64,000 nt of DNA from Madurella fahalii (taxonomy: Eukaryota; Ascomycota; Sordariomycetes; Sordariales): NCBI GenBank assembly GCA_029876055.1, contig CM056875.1, forward strand, positions 8,209,001 to 8,273,000. The letters are read 5' to 3'. How positions within the stretch are numbered: position 1 is the stretch's first letter; each line of letters begins with the position of its first letter. The notes below the pieces were generated by a model. The model searched no databases, was not told the origin of the DNA, and saw nothing but the letters and a program-made list of their open reading frames with translations. Below, in pieces: positions 32,775-43,516 of the stretch. A program made the translations under genes and the position numbers.

Positions 32775-33865
32775 ATGGGTGTCGCCAAACGGACCAGAAA
32801 ATTCGCTACGGCACGTGACCTTGATACTTGACCCTCAGCACCTCCCTGATTAACAGCTGGCACAGGTCAAGCGGATGATCGGCCGAAATGACGACCGGCG
32901 CAAGGAGGAGGCCGTCAAAAAGGCGCAGATGGAGCTGAAGAAGAAGGAAAAGGAGGCGGTGCGGGAAGTGTGCGTCTCCCTATTCTCTACCATCAGTCGG
33001 TCACGTTCTTCGCTGACATGGTATTGCAGGCCCCAGATGCCTTCGTCCATGTTCTTCCAGCACAACACAGCTCTGGTTCCTGTAAGTACTCATTTAACTT
33101 TATGGTTGGGTGGACACTAACATGCAATTATTTATAGCCTTATCAAGTCCTAGTAGTATGTCAGCCAGGGGAGAACGGGGAGGCGATTGTTCCTGACATG
33201 TTTTAGGATACCAACTTCCTATCAAGGACCGTGGGAGCCAAGTTGCCTCTATTAGAGACAGTATGTGCTGTCTTCCCCGCTTGCCAGGCAGCTTACTAAC
33301 TCCGTCCAGGCCATGGACTGCCTTTACGCCTCGTGCAACATCATCATCACATCCTGTGTTATGGCGTAGGACACTACCCTTAATATGTGAGACACCGTCT
33401 CGAGACTGACAACCGTCACAGTGAGTTGGAGAAACTCGGTCCCAAGTACAGGGTGGCATTGATGAGTATGTTCATCCTCCGTCTTCCCCAGGCCGCAGCG
33501 CGACAGCTAACCCTTACCTAGTTGCCCGCGATGAGAGATGGACGCGTCTAACCTGCGATCACAAAGGCACCTATGCCGACGACGTTCGTAGATACTCCAC
33601 TCCCCTCGCCAAAAAGTGTTATGGGCTGAGACGGGCTTAGTGCATCGTGGACCGCATCCAAAAACACCGCATCTACATTGTTGCCAGTACGTGCCCGGCA
33701 TCATAACTGTATGCTTTCTCTGCGTAATATACCTATCTAACTTGCCTCATAGCAAACGACCGCGACCTAAAGAGGAGAATCCGCAAGGTCCCAGGCGTGC
33801 CCATCATGTCTTGCGCCAAGGGCAAATACGTTATTGAGAGGCTCCCCGGCGCACCGGCCACTTGA
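32775..33865 (+). CDS. FCF1: rRNA-processing endonuclease Fcf1/Utp24 (PIN domain)
   Basis: Ten exons: 32775-32810, 32866-32969, 33030-33081, 33138-33155, 33207-33260, 33310-33365, 33422-33465, 33522-33583, 33641-33686 and 33753-33865. They encode 194 residues, against 189 in yeast. The protein starts MGVAKRTRKFATVKRMIG, the family hallmark; the PIN domain has the acidic catalytic VDTNF (Asp 71), AELEKLG (Glu 108), CDHKGTYADDC and ATNDRDLKRR, ending KGKYVIERLPGAP. Fcf1 is the SSU-processome nuclease for early pre-18S cleavages in the nucleolus. The first intron must begin with GC (ACG|GCACGT) and end CAG, because only this restores ATVKRM; all others are GT-AG. Nine introns in 1.1 kb, with exons as short as 18 nt, is unusually dense for this window. 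Confidence 0.96.
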
Positions 33866-34018
33866 GGCTGTCCGCGGGCATCCCAGAGATCACAAATCTA
33901 CTGATAGCGGGCAGCGCTGCCACATCCGTCGTTGATTCGACTCCGTGAGGATTCAGATCCACACGGATATTCTTCGGCGCTGGCAGCGCTCTTGCTTAGA
34001 GATGGGCGTTCTCTGCTT

Positions 34019-34153
34019 CATGGTAGCTCTTTTTCTACCATGTGATGAAACAGGGCCTGGGCGCCACCTCAGAGTTGTTCCTGCGTTTCGACGGGGACAG
34101 GGAAAACAGGTGCTGCAGTTATAAAACTGCGGCCTGCCGGGTACCAAACCCGG
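34019..34153. other. cluster of three inverted repeats
   Basis: Hairpin 1: CATGGTAG and CTACCATG at 34019-34042, perfect 8-bp stem, 8-nt loop. Hairpin 2: GCTGCAGTT and AACTGCGGC at 34112-34133, 9 pairs including one G-T wobble, 4-nt loop. Hairpin 3: CCGGGT and ACCCGG at 34137-34153, 5-nt loop. They lie 150-290 nt after the FCF1 stop. A GTGATGA follows hairpin 1 but no D box (CTGA) partners it, so a C/D snoRNA is not supported. Confidence 0.55.
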
Positions 34154-37100
34154 TGTTGCATGGATGGCGCAAGGGCTGTTTACCTAGATCTCCGCGGGGC
34201 TGTTAGTGGGGATAGCTACTACCTAGTTAGAAATGTTTAGATACATGGCCTAATGAAATGACATGTGGTTCCTGGGTCTCGTGGCGGGCCACGGGGGAGG
34301 AGTAGAATATGGCAACGCGTTAGACACCAGGCTGCATCCTCTGCTCGACACTTCCCCAAAAGTGGCTTATACCGCACGCCGCCAAGCACAGCCCTGTGTA
34401 AACCTTAGCAGCACGCTGCCTCGGAGTGAGCATAGCCATTCTGACTATATCTGTTTAGACGATGTTACTGCTATAAACAGGCGTGCCTGGGACAGTGCCG
34501 CGGTCTCTAACCTGGCGTCAAGGCCACGAGACACCAGGGTGTATCACTCTCCGATGGAGCGAGCTCTGGGCGGTAGCCTTTTATTTCTCCATCTAGGGAT
34601 CATTTTGTGACACATACTATAGTGTTGAACGCAGTATGGCCTGTCAGGAATTTGCTTGATGGATTTGTGATGCCCCGCTCTGAGATCCGCTCTCGAGGGC
34701 ATGAAACCGACCGTGCCGTTCATAACGGGTTCACGGTTTGCCGATATTTAGACCGGCAACATGGTTGATACCCCCGGGGGTTATCACCTTGCAATAGAAA
34801 ACCAGAACCGTTAGGGCTGCCCCACGACGAACCTCGGTGGATTGATCAAGACCTGCTTCATACATCTGTGCCGGAAAGCCCTCCGCGTTGCAACGCGATG
34901 TTGGCGGTCCCGATCTAGACCCGGAGTGACCCTGGTCCCGATACCTTCATCGCGAAGCTGCTCAACGGAGGGGTTTGGTTTAACCCCCACCTCTTTTCTT
35001 CGTCACGGGTCTTGGGACAAACACAGGGATCAGACAGGGGCTATCGAATGCCGAGATCCTGGTTAAGCTATATTCAGGCTCAACGATCCGTGGCTGGGCC
35101 GGGGACCGGTCTGGCCCGATGGGCTTGAGTGCTTCTCGCCATGGCCGGTTCTCAGGAGACACGATAGTGCAATCCCGTACGGGAATGGCGTGCACGGACG
35201 GAGAAGGATTGGAGATGCAGTTATGTGAGAAGGCGGTAATGAGGTCGGGTTGATCACCGCGAAATTTCGGAGCCCAATCGGTTAACGACTCGGCTGAAGA
35301 GCAGATTGGATAAACAGAACCCCGATGTAGGGAAGATATCATCAAAGTATCCTGGTCGCTTGCCAACGCATCGTGTCCACCTAATGTGGTAGCTCCGAGG
35401 TTCCGGTAATGTCGTCTGAAGCATGAACCCGTGACACAAAATTCTGCTTCTCCCCATGCGGGATGACGGATCCGACTGCGTGGTGAGCTTTGGGCCTGCA
35501 CAATGCGGAGCGAACCGGCGCCTACAAGGAGTAGTCGGGCCTGGCGATATTTCGGCGCCAGCATCATCCCCGGCACCCTGTTCCCCGCGATTCGGAGCCC
35601 ATCCGTCAGCAGCGTATTGCGGGGAAGGGCGGGCTAGCCAGGCCGTGCGAGTTAAAGTACTCCGTAGTCTGTACTTGCTATCTCGGTCATTGTTCGGACC
35701 CAATGTCCAAGGGTTGAAGACGAAGGGCGAAGGCCATTTTTGATGTGTTACATCGGCCGCGGAGATGCTAACCTCGCTTGGTGCATTCCGTGACGCATTG
35801 CGCAACCCAAGGATGGCGGAATAGGGCCTGGGCCTGTCCGTAAGAGTGTTAGCGGCACGGTTTGTACGTAATTGAAAAGAGAGGCGACGCCCGACCTTCC
35901 CAGTCGTTTGACGTTCAACAACCGACGTGCTCAAGCACCATCACACCCCAGCCTCTCTGGACCGCTCATTGTCGACAAGCCCTCTACTCCCGCCCAGACC
36001 GTGGTCGTGGAGTGCTCCAACGCAGCCAGAGCGACCAATGGCCGGTAGGGCGCTTTTGAAGCTGTCAGCGCCCTCCCCACCATCGACCCGAGACAGCGGG
36101 AATCGGGACAAAACGACAAATGTGCGGTCGATGCCGGCCATCTGTGAGTTGACTGGACACCTGGCCGACGTTCAGCGAGCCCAACCAGCGTTCCGGATTG
36201 CCGCCCGTGCGGCAGTTCTGGTCTGGAGTTTGCGGTTTCGTTTGCGAGACGTCTCGGTGTCCAGCACCCCCTCCCATTGTCCTACCAGCGCCGACTTCCC
36301 AGGGTTCGCCAAGACCCATTACTGAAGAATTAGTCGGGAAATCTGGATACGGAAGGTAATTATCAAGTAACAGCAACCTCTAGCTGCATAATACTGGAGC
36401 ATTGATTCCAGAGGCCCGGTTGGAAGAAGGCAAAGAGATTTTTAAATGATGAGCGGGGGGGAAGGAAAACATGGGGATGTTCAAGGTTGTTCGGTGGCCG
36501 CCTCGGCACCGTTATCTTTCGCTTCGTGGGCTGGAGGGCAAGCGCCCAGATACTCGCTGCTGACCTGCGATTCCCCTTTGGGACAGCTCGAGCCTCGACG
36601 TTTTTCATGACGTTCGCCTCACTCAGGTCAGCAACGTTTTCCGCAAGCGGCACGGTAGCAACCGGTGACAGCCTATGATATCTTTACCATCGCTTATTAC
36701 ACTCCTGTACGACAAAGCAGTGCTCTGAAGTACAGTGTTAACAAGGCACCACCAGTTGGTCTGCTGATATCGACGCATCTGCACACCGTGCCTCGTGCGT
36801 CGATATGCGTTATCTATTCCTCGTCCTTCCCTACCCTTGCAGTGGCCAGGCACTTCTGGCATCTCTGGCTCGTACCTGGCTGACGGCTGATGGGGGATGC
36901 ATGCCGTGGACAGGCGCCAGACCCCTGGAATCTGTGACAAACTGACATTCCTCCCGCTTCTCTGCTTGCAGCCTGTTTTGTTGTATGTATGTACAGACAC
37001 GCTGAGCAGGTCCCGTACAAGCCGAAAATCGGCGTCGGTGAACCGGGCTGGCACGTGGAGGGTTTGCTTGAATTGGGATATTGAATCCTGCTCGTTGTCC

Positions 37101-37620
37101 ACCTCGATTCTTCTTTACCCTTCTTCCTACTGCAACGGTACAAACTCTGTTGCCATCCCGATTGGTGGCTCGTGGCCATGTCCCTTCATGACTAAATTTT
37201 TTTCTCCTTTCTGTTTTTTTTTTTTGTCTGTCCTGCTGAGCCCTCAGCCTGTGGATACGGTGGGTGTCTCGCCCCATTCGGCCCCCGTGAATCTCTTCTG
37301 CTCAGCGCTGCCCTGCAAACCACCTAAGACCTGGCCAGTGGGGAGCTCCGGTTCGCCTGCCCGACCAGAGCTTGATCCGATTTGCTTCGTTGGTTAGTTC
37401 GTGGCTAAAGTGCCCCGTACCTAAAAGCTTAACGGCGGGGCGCTTCTACTGGCCCCGGGACCGCTATGCGCTGCAGTCAGTCATGTGGACAGACGTCTGG
37501 ATTTCGTCTGTTGTCGTCTCGTACCATCGATGACCACACAGAGAGCCGTCCTAAGCAACCTGTTCCTCGGGTGTCACGCTCCGCCCATCCGCCCCCCCCG
37601 GCCCTCTACATTGTCGCCCA

Positions 37621-37905
37621 TTATCTTACCCATATCGTTTATCAGCTCCCCTGCTTCCGCTGTCTGCCCCGCAATCTAGGATGAACCCCACTAACAGATA
37701 AACGCGACTAGAATAATACGCCATTCCGCGCCGAGCTCGATCTGCCCTTTCCGTGGATATGCGGCGCCAACTGCCCGCAGAGGTTCACGACCAGTTTTCG
37801 CCTGCTGCATAGGGGGGAGATTCTGACATTGACGAGCCGCTCGCCTCACCGCTGCCTGCGCACAACGCTATGCATGTTTTCGGCTTCTTTTCTGGCCAAA
37901 GATAA
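37621..37905. promoter_or_regulatory. cluster of four GATA-factor sites upstream of NMR
   Basis: HGATAR sites at 37621-37626 (TTATCT, minus), 37639-37644 (TTATCA, minus), 37696-37701 (AGATAA, plus) and 37900-37905 (AGATAA, plus), 211-495 bp before the NMR ATG. Nit2/AreA GATA factors bind clustered sites of this kind. Function here is inferred from the neighbouring gene. Confidence 0.5.
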
Positions 37906-37947
37906 TCCTGCATCCGAAATCTCGTCAACCCCGGGGCCCGTCTACAC
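37870..37947 (+). other. two overlapping upstream reading frames before NMR
   Basis: ATG at 37870 opens an 11-codon frame ending TAA at 37903-37905, inside the last GATA site. ATG at 37874 opens a second frame of about 25 codons ending before 37955. The main NMR ATG at 38116 has a strong context (CCACCATGG). Whether these lie in the transcript depends on the unknown transcription start. Confidence 0.35.
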
Positions 37948-38115
37948 CTAGGCTACCAACCATCTCACCCACGGTACGGGACCCAAAGAACACACTTGCG
38001 CTTCTCGCATCCACACAGGCAGAGACTTGTCGGGCGTGTTCGGGAACTCCAGGATAGAGTGGCTTGTCCAGAAGTAGGACATTTCGGATAGACACTACGC
38101 CCGCCTTCTTCCACC

Positions 38116-39555
38116 ATGGCGACTGAACTACACTCAGACCTGCCTATCAGGCCCGTTCCAAGGGATATCAGGATCGTCAGTAACGCCGGCAGCGACGAGA
38201 GGAGACACAAGCACTCCCGGTCGTCATATTCAGACGCCTCGCCTCTCACATCCAGGAACAACTCGCTCACCTTCCGTCCCGCGAAGCGGCCAATGCCCAC
38301 CCCTGATAAGACCATCGCTGTTATCAACGCTAGTGGAAGGCAAGCAGCCTCCCTCATCCGCGTGGCCACGGCAGTCGGCTATCATGTCCGAGCGCAGCTG
38401 AGGAACCTCGAGGGTGTCGTGGCCACCGAAGTGGCGACGAACCCCAACGTGACGGTTCTCCGGGGTGAGCTGTACACAAAGGAGCGCCCTGCAGAGACGG
38501 TGCAAGTTGATGTGACGCGGAATGGCCCCATCTCGGGCATCGGCGTCAACCACACCTTGATCTCGGAGTTGTTCCGTGGCGCCCAGCTCGCCTTTATTAA
38601 CACGACCTTCTACGGGGACGAGCAAAAGATCGGGGAGGCGCTCGCAGACGCCGCCAAGAAGGCCGGCATCCAACACTACATCTACTCTTCCATGCCAGAC
38701 CACCACGCCTACAACGAAGAGTGGCCGTCGCTGCCGCTGTGGGCTTCCAAGCACAGAGTCGAAGCGTACGTCAAGGAGATTGGACTGCCCGCAACTTTTG
38801 TCTACACGGGCATCTACAACAATAACTTCACTTCGCTGCCGTACCCGCTCTTCTGTACCGAGCTTCAGCCGGACGGTTCCTGGATCTGGCAGGCGCCGTT
38901 CCACCCAGATGTCAAACTCCCTTGGCTCGACGCCGAACACGACGTGGGGCCGGCCATCCTCCAAATATTCAAGGACGGCGTGAAGAAGTGGGGAGGTGGC
39001 AAGCGTATCGCGCTAGCCTATGAGATGCTCTCCCCAAGGGAAGCCTGCAGTGTCTTTGCGCGAGGGGTGGGCCGGCCGGTACACTATGTTCGTGGCCCGA
39101 TCGAGATCAAGGTCAAGATCCCGGAGGGCTACCGCTGCCAGCTGGAAGCGCTCGAGGCACTTTTCGGGCTTGGCGCCGATGACCCCGCCAAGCAGCCGCC
39201 TTACTTCGGGGATATCGAATTGGAAAACAGCTGCCCGAGGGTAGCCATGGAGCTGTGGGAGGGCCCTAGAGGCCTAGAGGAGTATGCACGCGAGGTGTTT
39301 CCCTTGGAAGAGCAGGCAAACGGCTTGACATGGATGTTAGAGGAGGAGGATGGCGCGGGCGGCATCCCGAACCACAACAACGCAGGTCACAACGGCAACG
39401 GCAATGGCGTCTACGAGCACCATCACCATCACCACCAAAACGGTGACGCTCTGATCACGTCGCGAAATGAGCCTCCAGACTCAGACGGCGAGGATGACGA
39501 CGAGGGCCTCGTTATGAGGGGCCTGAAGCGGGATGACGAGGAGTGGCTCGCCTAG
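38116..39555 (+). CDS. nmr: nitrogen metabolite repression regulator NMR (NmrA type)
   Basis: Intronless, 479 residues, start in perfect Kozak context. NMR binds the GATA activator Nit2/AreA and restrains it when glutamine or ammonium is plentiful. It is an atypical NAD(P)-binding dehydrogenase fold without catalysis. The Rossmann segment TIAVINASGRQAASL (66-80) is followed by FINTTFYGDEQKIGEAL, YIYSSMPDHHAYN, PATFVYTGIYNNNF, PYPLFC, WQAPFHPDVKLPWLDAEHD and LAYEMLSP, all diagnostic of NmrA rather than generic short-chain reductases. The C-terminal extension typical of sordariomycete NMR carries a natural HHHHHH run (39419-39436) and an acidic DGEDDDEG block. Length matches Neurospora NMR better than the shorter Aspergillus NmrA. 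Confidence 0.97.
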   Translation: MATELHSDLPIRPVPRDIRIVSNAGSDERRHKHSRSSYSDASPLTSRNNSLTFRPAKRPMPTPDKTIAVINASGRQAASLIRVATAVGYHVRAQLRNLEGVVATEVATNPNVTVLRGELYTKERPAETVQVDVTRNGPISGIGVNHTLISELFRGAQLAFINTTFYGDEQKIGEALADAAKKAGIQHYIYSSMPDHHAYNEEWPSLPLWASKHRVEAYVKEIGLPATFVYTGIYNNNFTSLPYPLFCTELQPDGSWIWQAPFHPDVKLPWLDAEHDVGPAILQIFKDGVKKWGGGKRIALAYEMLSPREACSVFARGVGRPVHYVRGPIEIKVKIPEGYRCQLEALEALFGLGADDPAKQPPYFGDIELENSCPRVAMELWEGPRGLEEYAREVFPLEEQANGLTWMLEEEDGAGGIPNHNNAGHNGNGNGVYEHHHHHHQNGDALITSRNEPPDSDGEDDDEGLVMRGLKRDDEEWLA

Positions 39556-40340
39556 GCTGCGAGTTTAACCTTGCCCGGGGTCTCCTTGCCGTGTTCTGGG
39601 CCGATCTGTATCCGTCTCCAACTCCATCTCGCACGCTGTCATCATCAAAGAAAAACACATTGCACGCATTTGGCCCGGAGCGCGGCGAAGCAAAAAAAGG
39701 TGGCTAGGATATTCTTGTGGACGGTTCCCTGGTTTGACAGCGGGGCGTGTGGTGCCCAAACTTGCTTACGTTGTATTTATTTTGCGCATCATTCTCCCTT
39801 TTATAGGCGTTCCATGGCGGTCACGGCGGTGATGGTCGAGGTTGAGGTGTCAAAAAGGTGAAAAATGGCGAAAGCGGCAGCATCTTGAGTTAGAGCTTTG
39901 CTTTTTTTTTTTTTCCTCCTGCGAGCCCCAGTGCCGGTGAGGCCCGCTGCGAGGCGCCTATTTTGGGCTCGAGAGCCGACACTGAATACCACGACGTTGA
40001 CGCTCGCAAGAGCAACAGCTCAGGACATATCTTCTGCAGATGCAGCTGTGATGAGCAGGTCTCCCTAACGGTTCGTCATATATTGTAACCGGCCCGCAAT
40101 GTCATCGACGGCTCACCAGTAAGTGATTACGTATTACATGGTTTGTACATGGGTCTATGATAGCTTGATATACATGGCCCTCCAGATTGAGATTGCCTTT
40201 TCCTCCTTTATCGCGCCCGCCGTCGCCCCGGTACTGAGCGGCGGCGCTCAACTCACAAGCGAGCAGACATACACCTCATCAATGCGTGCATGATCCACTT
40301 TGCCCTGAAGTTCACGGTCACGGTTACTAGCTTAACCCGC
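39556..40340. other. convergent intergenic region NMR / ERG2
   Basis: 785 bp between two 3' ends. A T run at 39901-39914 and AT-rich patches (near 40080-40180) fit 3' processing. No gene supported. Confidence 0.5.
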
Positions 40341-41121
40341 CTAGAACTTGCCCTTGGCGAGATTGCCCAGCATCTCCTTGGCCGTCAGCCACGTGGTGCG
40401 CCACAGGGTGGGGAAGTCGAGCGTGCTCGAGAGGCCGTCGGCGAAGCCGAAGAAGAGCATGGGCGGGATCCAGCCGCGCGCGTACTCGAGCGCGAAGCAG
40501 GCTTCGGGCATCTTGTACTGCTTCACGTCGCCCCGGCGGAGGTGGTGGACGGAGCCTGGCGAGTACACCTCGGGTGCGTACTCGCCGGGGACGTAGGCGA
40601 GCTGGGTGCCTGTCAGGATGTGGAAGTAGTCGTCGGCCGTGTGCCGGCCAGTGTGGCCCTCGGTGCCGACGGCTGTGCCGAAGATGATGAGGTATTCGGT
40701 TATGCCTGTTGGGAGTTTTGCAGGTTAGGGGGGTTGGCTTGCTTTTGCTGAGCCTGGTGGGGACGGGAAGGCACATACTGGCATGGATGATGTACATAGC
40801 GCCCATGGCACCACCGGCATTATTGAACACCCACTCCTCGTCCCGATTGACGTAGCTCGACACGCTGGCTTGGCCGTGCAGCTCGTCGACAATGTGCTTG
40901 ACGATGGCACGCGTGTCATTGCCGTGCAGCTCGATGCCGCGCTGGCTTACCTCCTTGAGCTGATCGAGGTTGAAGACATAGAAGGACTCGAGGTTCTGCT
41001 CAAGGAAGTAAACAACCGGGGTGAGAACGCCGAGCAGGATGGCGAAGAACTTGAGCCAGCCGCCCATGTTGCGCGAGCAGCAGGAGCTGGACGCCTGCTT
41101 GGATGACGACTTCGGAGCCAT
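40341..41121 (-). CDS. ERG2: C-8 sterol isomerase Erg2
   Basis: Two exons, 41121-40779 and 40705-40341, give 235 residues; the intron has donor GTATGT and acceptor CAG. Erg2 shifts the sterol double bond from C8 to C7 (fecosterol to episterol) in the ER during ergosterol synthesis. An N-terminal membrane segment (about residues 21-44, [20 protein letters not shown]) is followed by the conserved [55 protein letters not shown] and the acidic-residue region [17 protein letters not shown] shared with sigma-1 receptors. The intron splits codon Ser in IIHAS, and the splice restores the block exactly. Divergent from CSL4 over 508 bp. Confidence 0.96.
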
Positions 41122-41629
41122 TGCAACGGACCTTGAGATGGGACGAAGAAGGGACGACGAGGAGGCTATAGAAAAGAGAAACCCACAAATTGCAGGAAAA
41201 CTGAAGTGTACTTATGAAAGTTTAGATTGCCGCGTCGCGCGGGTTGCGCCATGCCCCCTGGGGTCCAGGGTGGTTGTCCCTGCGAGGGCAGGCGGTGAGC
41301 ACTGATAACCGGGGGATTGCCGGTATCTGTGGGGTTGACAGGCACAAAATAGCAAATGGGAACCCCGGCCGTGCTCAAATCCGGGCGACCTGAACCCTTG
41401 AACGGCAGAATATCCTTCGCCCAATTGTTTTTTCTCACTGCCTACTCGAACGATCCGGAAACCGAGTTCCCGATATATGCCAAGAAACCTGATGATCCGC
41501 AACTGCTTCCTACACTAGCATCAGGACACAGCCAGTGCAGCGCACAACCGAAGCGCATTCCGTCGCAAGAGCAGCGCCAAGCGACAATCGTCACCGGCGA
41601 TTACGCCAGCAATCGTATCAACTCGGAAA
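41122..41629. promoter_or_regulatory. shared promoter region ERG2 / CSL4
   Basis: 508 bp between divergent start codons, with a CCAAT box at 41421-41425 on the plus strand. Both promoters must lie here or in the transcribed ends. No sterol regulatory element was recognised. Confidence 0.55.
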
Positions 41630-42369
41630 ATGGCGACATCGACCGCCGCCGCCTCCCTCGCCATCCCCGGCCAGCTCCTCGGGCCAGCATCCAAGTACCA
41701 GCCCGGGCCAGGTACGCACCTGCATGAGTCGAACCTGTACTCATCCCTGCTGGGCACCATTCACATCAGCCAGCCAGCGAGAGCGCCGGGACCGGCGAAG
41801 CGGTTGACAAAGATCACCCCAGCGCCCGCGCCTGCCGAGCTGCCCACCATCTCAGTCGTCACAGCGGCAACGGGCTCTGCGGCTGCCTCGGATTATAGCG
41901 CTACTAAGAAGAAGCGTGAGGTGCTGCCCGAGGTGGGCAACGTTGTGCTTTGCCGCGTGATACGCATCACGCCGCGCCAGGCTGTCGTCGCGATTCTCGT
42001 GTGCGGAGATACCGTGCTGGATGCCGAGTGGCAGGGCTTGATCAGAGTGCAGGATGTGAGGGCAACGGAGAAGGACCGTGTCAAAATTTATGAGAGCTTC
42101 CGGCCGGGGGATATTGTTAGAGCCGAGGTGGTATGTCCGTCCCAGATGCCACTTCCATCGGGTCCGGTGTTACTGACTGGATTGTGGTCGCTGGGCAGAT
42201 TTCGCTGGGTGATCAGGCTAACTACTACCTCTCGACGGCACGCAACGAGCTTGGTGTCATTCTGGCTACGAGCGAGGCTGGGAATACCATGTATCCCGTT
42301 AACTGGAAGGAGTACAGAGACCCACAGACGGGCTTGGTCGAGCTCAGAAAGGTTGCGAAACCCTACTGA
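41630..42369 (+). CDS. CSL4: RNA exosome core subunit Csl4
   Basis: Exons 41630-42130 and 42199-42369 give 223 residues; the intron (donor GTATGT, 68 nt) sits between RAEV and ISLGDQANYYLST. Csl4 is one of three S1/KH cap proteins of the nine-subunit exosome ring that degrades and trims RNA in nucleus and cytoplasm. The N-terminal beta domain (PGQLLGP, GTHLHESNLYSSLLG) is joined by an Ala/Pro/Thr linker to an S1 domain from about residue 98 (LPEVGNVVLCRVIRITPRQ, VRATEKDRVKIYESFRPGD). The end of the chain, ELGVILATSEAGNTMYPVNW, is the conserved Csl4 C-terminal block. Neighbour ERG2 is functionally unrelated. Confidence 0.95.
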
Positions 42370-43516
42370 ACCAGCGATTAGATTCCATTTGCAGCTGGCA
42401 GTGGAAGGGCAAGTCGAGCCCCCCAGGGCATTGAATGGGGGACCATGCCCCAGGTCGAATGGGGCTCTGCCGCGGAGGCTCGACACAACAGCAAGGCTTC
42501 CGCGTAGAGGCTGAGATTTGCCCACATCAGTAAAGTGTCCAGCCGGCTCCGCAGCCAGACATTGGTCGCATGTTCTCAAGCATCGAGATCAGGCGGCCAT
42601 GATATCTCTACTCTGTCTGGAGAGAGTAATATCAGCAGCTTTATCAGGAGGCAACGCTGACGAGGATTATTTTGGAAGTCTTTGACATTCTAGGCTTTCG
42701 TCGTATACCGCATTAGACCGCTCATCATGCGGCGAGCTTCGATAGCCCAATGGGTAGCAAAATGCCTCGCATGGTTAGCACGGTGCCTGGCTCCGTTGCA
42801 TGACAAGCATGCGCTAAGGCCCTATTTGAGGGTTCATGGAGCCCGGGATCTGATCTTCCAGCCCAATCAACAAGCATGATAGTACCCGCAGTTACTTGAT
42901 TATGGTGACCGATATGGCATGAAATGTCGTACTCATGAGTACTCTCTCCTAGGGCGGGACAAGATCGAATTGCTCGTTCTCGGTATTCGTCGCCGATCGT
43001 GGGGGCGCAGCAATGCGCAATGCACGACGTCACAAGGCAAACATTTAGGAATCCTTAACGCCAAGACCCAGCCACCTTTCGCCCTAATTGACACAGGCCT
43101 TGGTCTGTCCGGTCCGCTACGAGATCTTGTAGGCCATTCTAAAGCAGAGAAGAGAATGAAAATGATAAGAGGGAATTAATTTTAACGGATGCGAGAAGAA
43201 GACGAGAAGAGAAATACGCTGAAAACACATCTCCCAAAAAGTCGCCCTTGAGGAGGATGAGTTCACTCGCCATGCGACCCTTGTAAGGTAGCGCTGTTAA
43301 TAACGTTAGCGGACCGGGGACTATGTATGTAAAAATAGGCAACTGGCCCAGCACCGGCTCCCCTCCTTCGAACCGCTCACCAGCGTCTTCTCGCATCACA
43401 GAACAAGCTCGTGACAACCACAGAGACGCCGACGGCGCGCACTGCCGACTGTGTTTCCGTCGAATACAAAATCAGCAGCACATCCGAAGCATTGTTACAG
43501 TAACCGTCCGCCGGGC
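42370..43516. other. intergenic, 1.15 kb
   Basis: CSL4 3' flank and promoter of the Sec2-like gene. A stretch near 42725-42850 has tRNA-like fragments (AGCCCAATGGGT, GGGTTCATGGAGCCC) but does not fold as a tRNA. No gene supported. Confidence 0.45.

Larger units (their letters stand above)
33866..38115. other. 4.25-kb gene-poor stretch
   Basis: No recognised protein, tRNA or transposon. It contains three neat hairpins near 34019-34153, a TA-rich section near 34190-34260, several open frames without family resemblance (for example 35254-35934 on the minus strand), and on the right the NMR upstream region with GATA sites and short upstream reading frames. Confidence 0.5.

Noticed and set aside
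32811..32820. GT donor (CACGTGACC) as an alternative end of FCF1 exon 1
   Set aside because: Using it shifts the frame and destroys the invariant ATVKRM sequence, so the GC donor is preferred.
34019..34160. Possible C/D box snoRNA or tRNA
   Set aside because: GTGATGA could serve as box C but no CTGA box D follows at a suitable distance; the two adjacent hairpins lack a tRNA T-loop sequence and an acceptor stem.
35254..35934. 226-codon minus-strand open frame in the gene-poor stretch
   Set aside because: No family resemblance, no splice partners, mixed composition; cannot be supported as a gene.
42725..42850. tRNA-like fragments (AGCCCAATGGGT and GGGTTCATGGAGCCC)
   Set aside because: No acceptor stem or anticodon arm can be formed around them; spacing is wrong for a tRNA.
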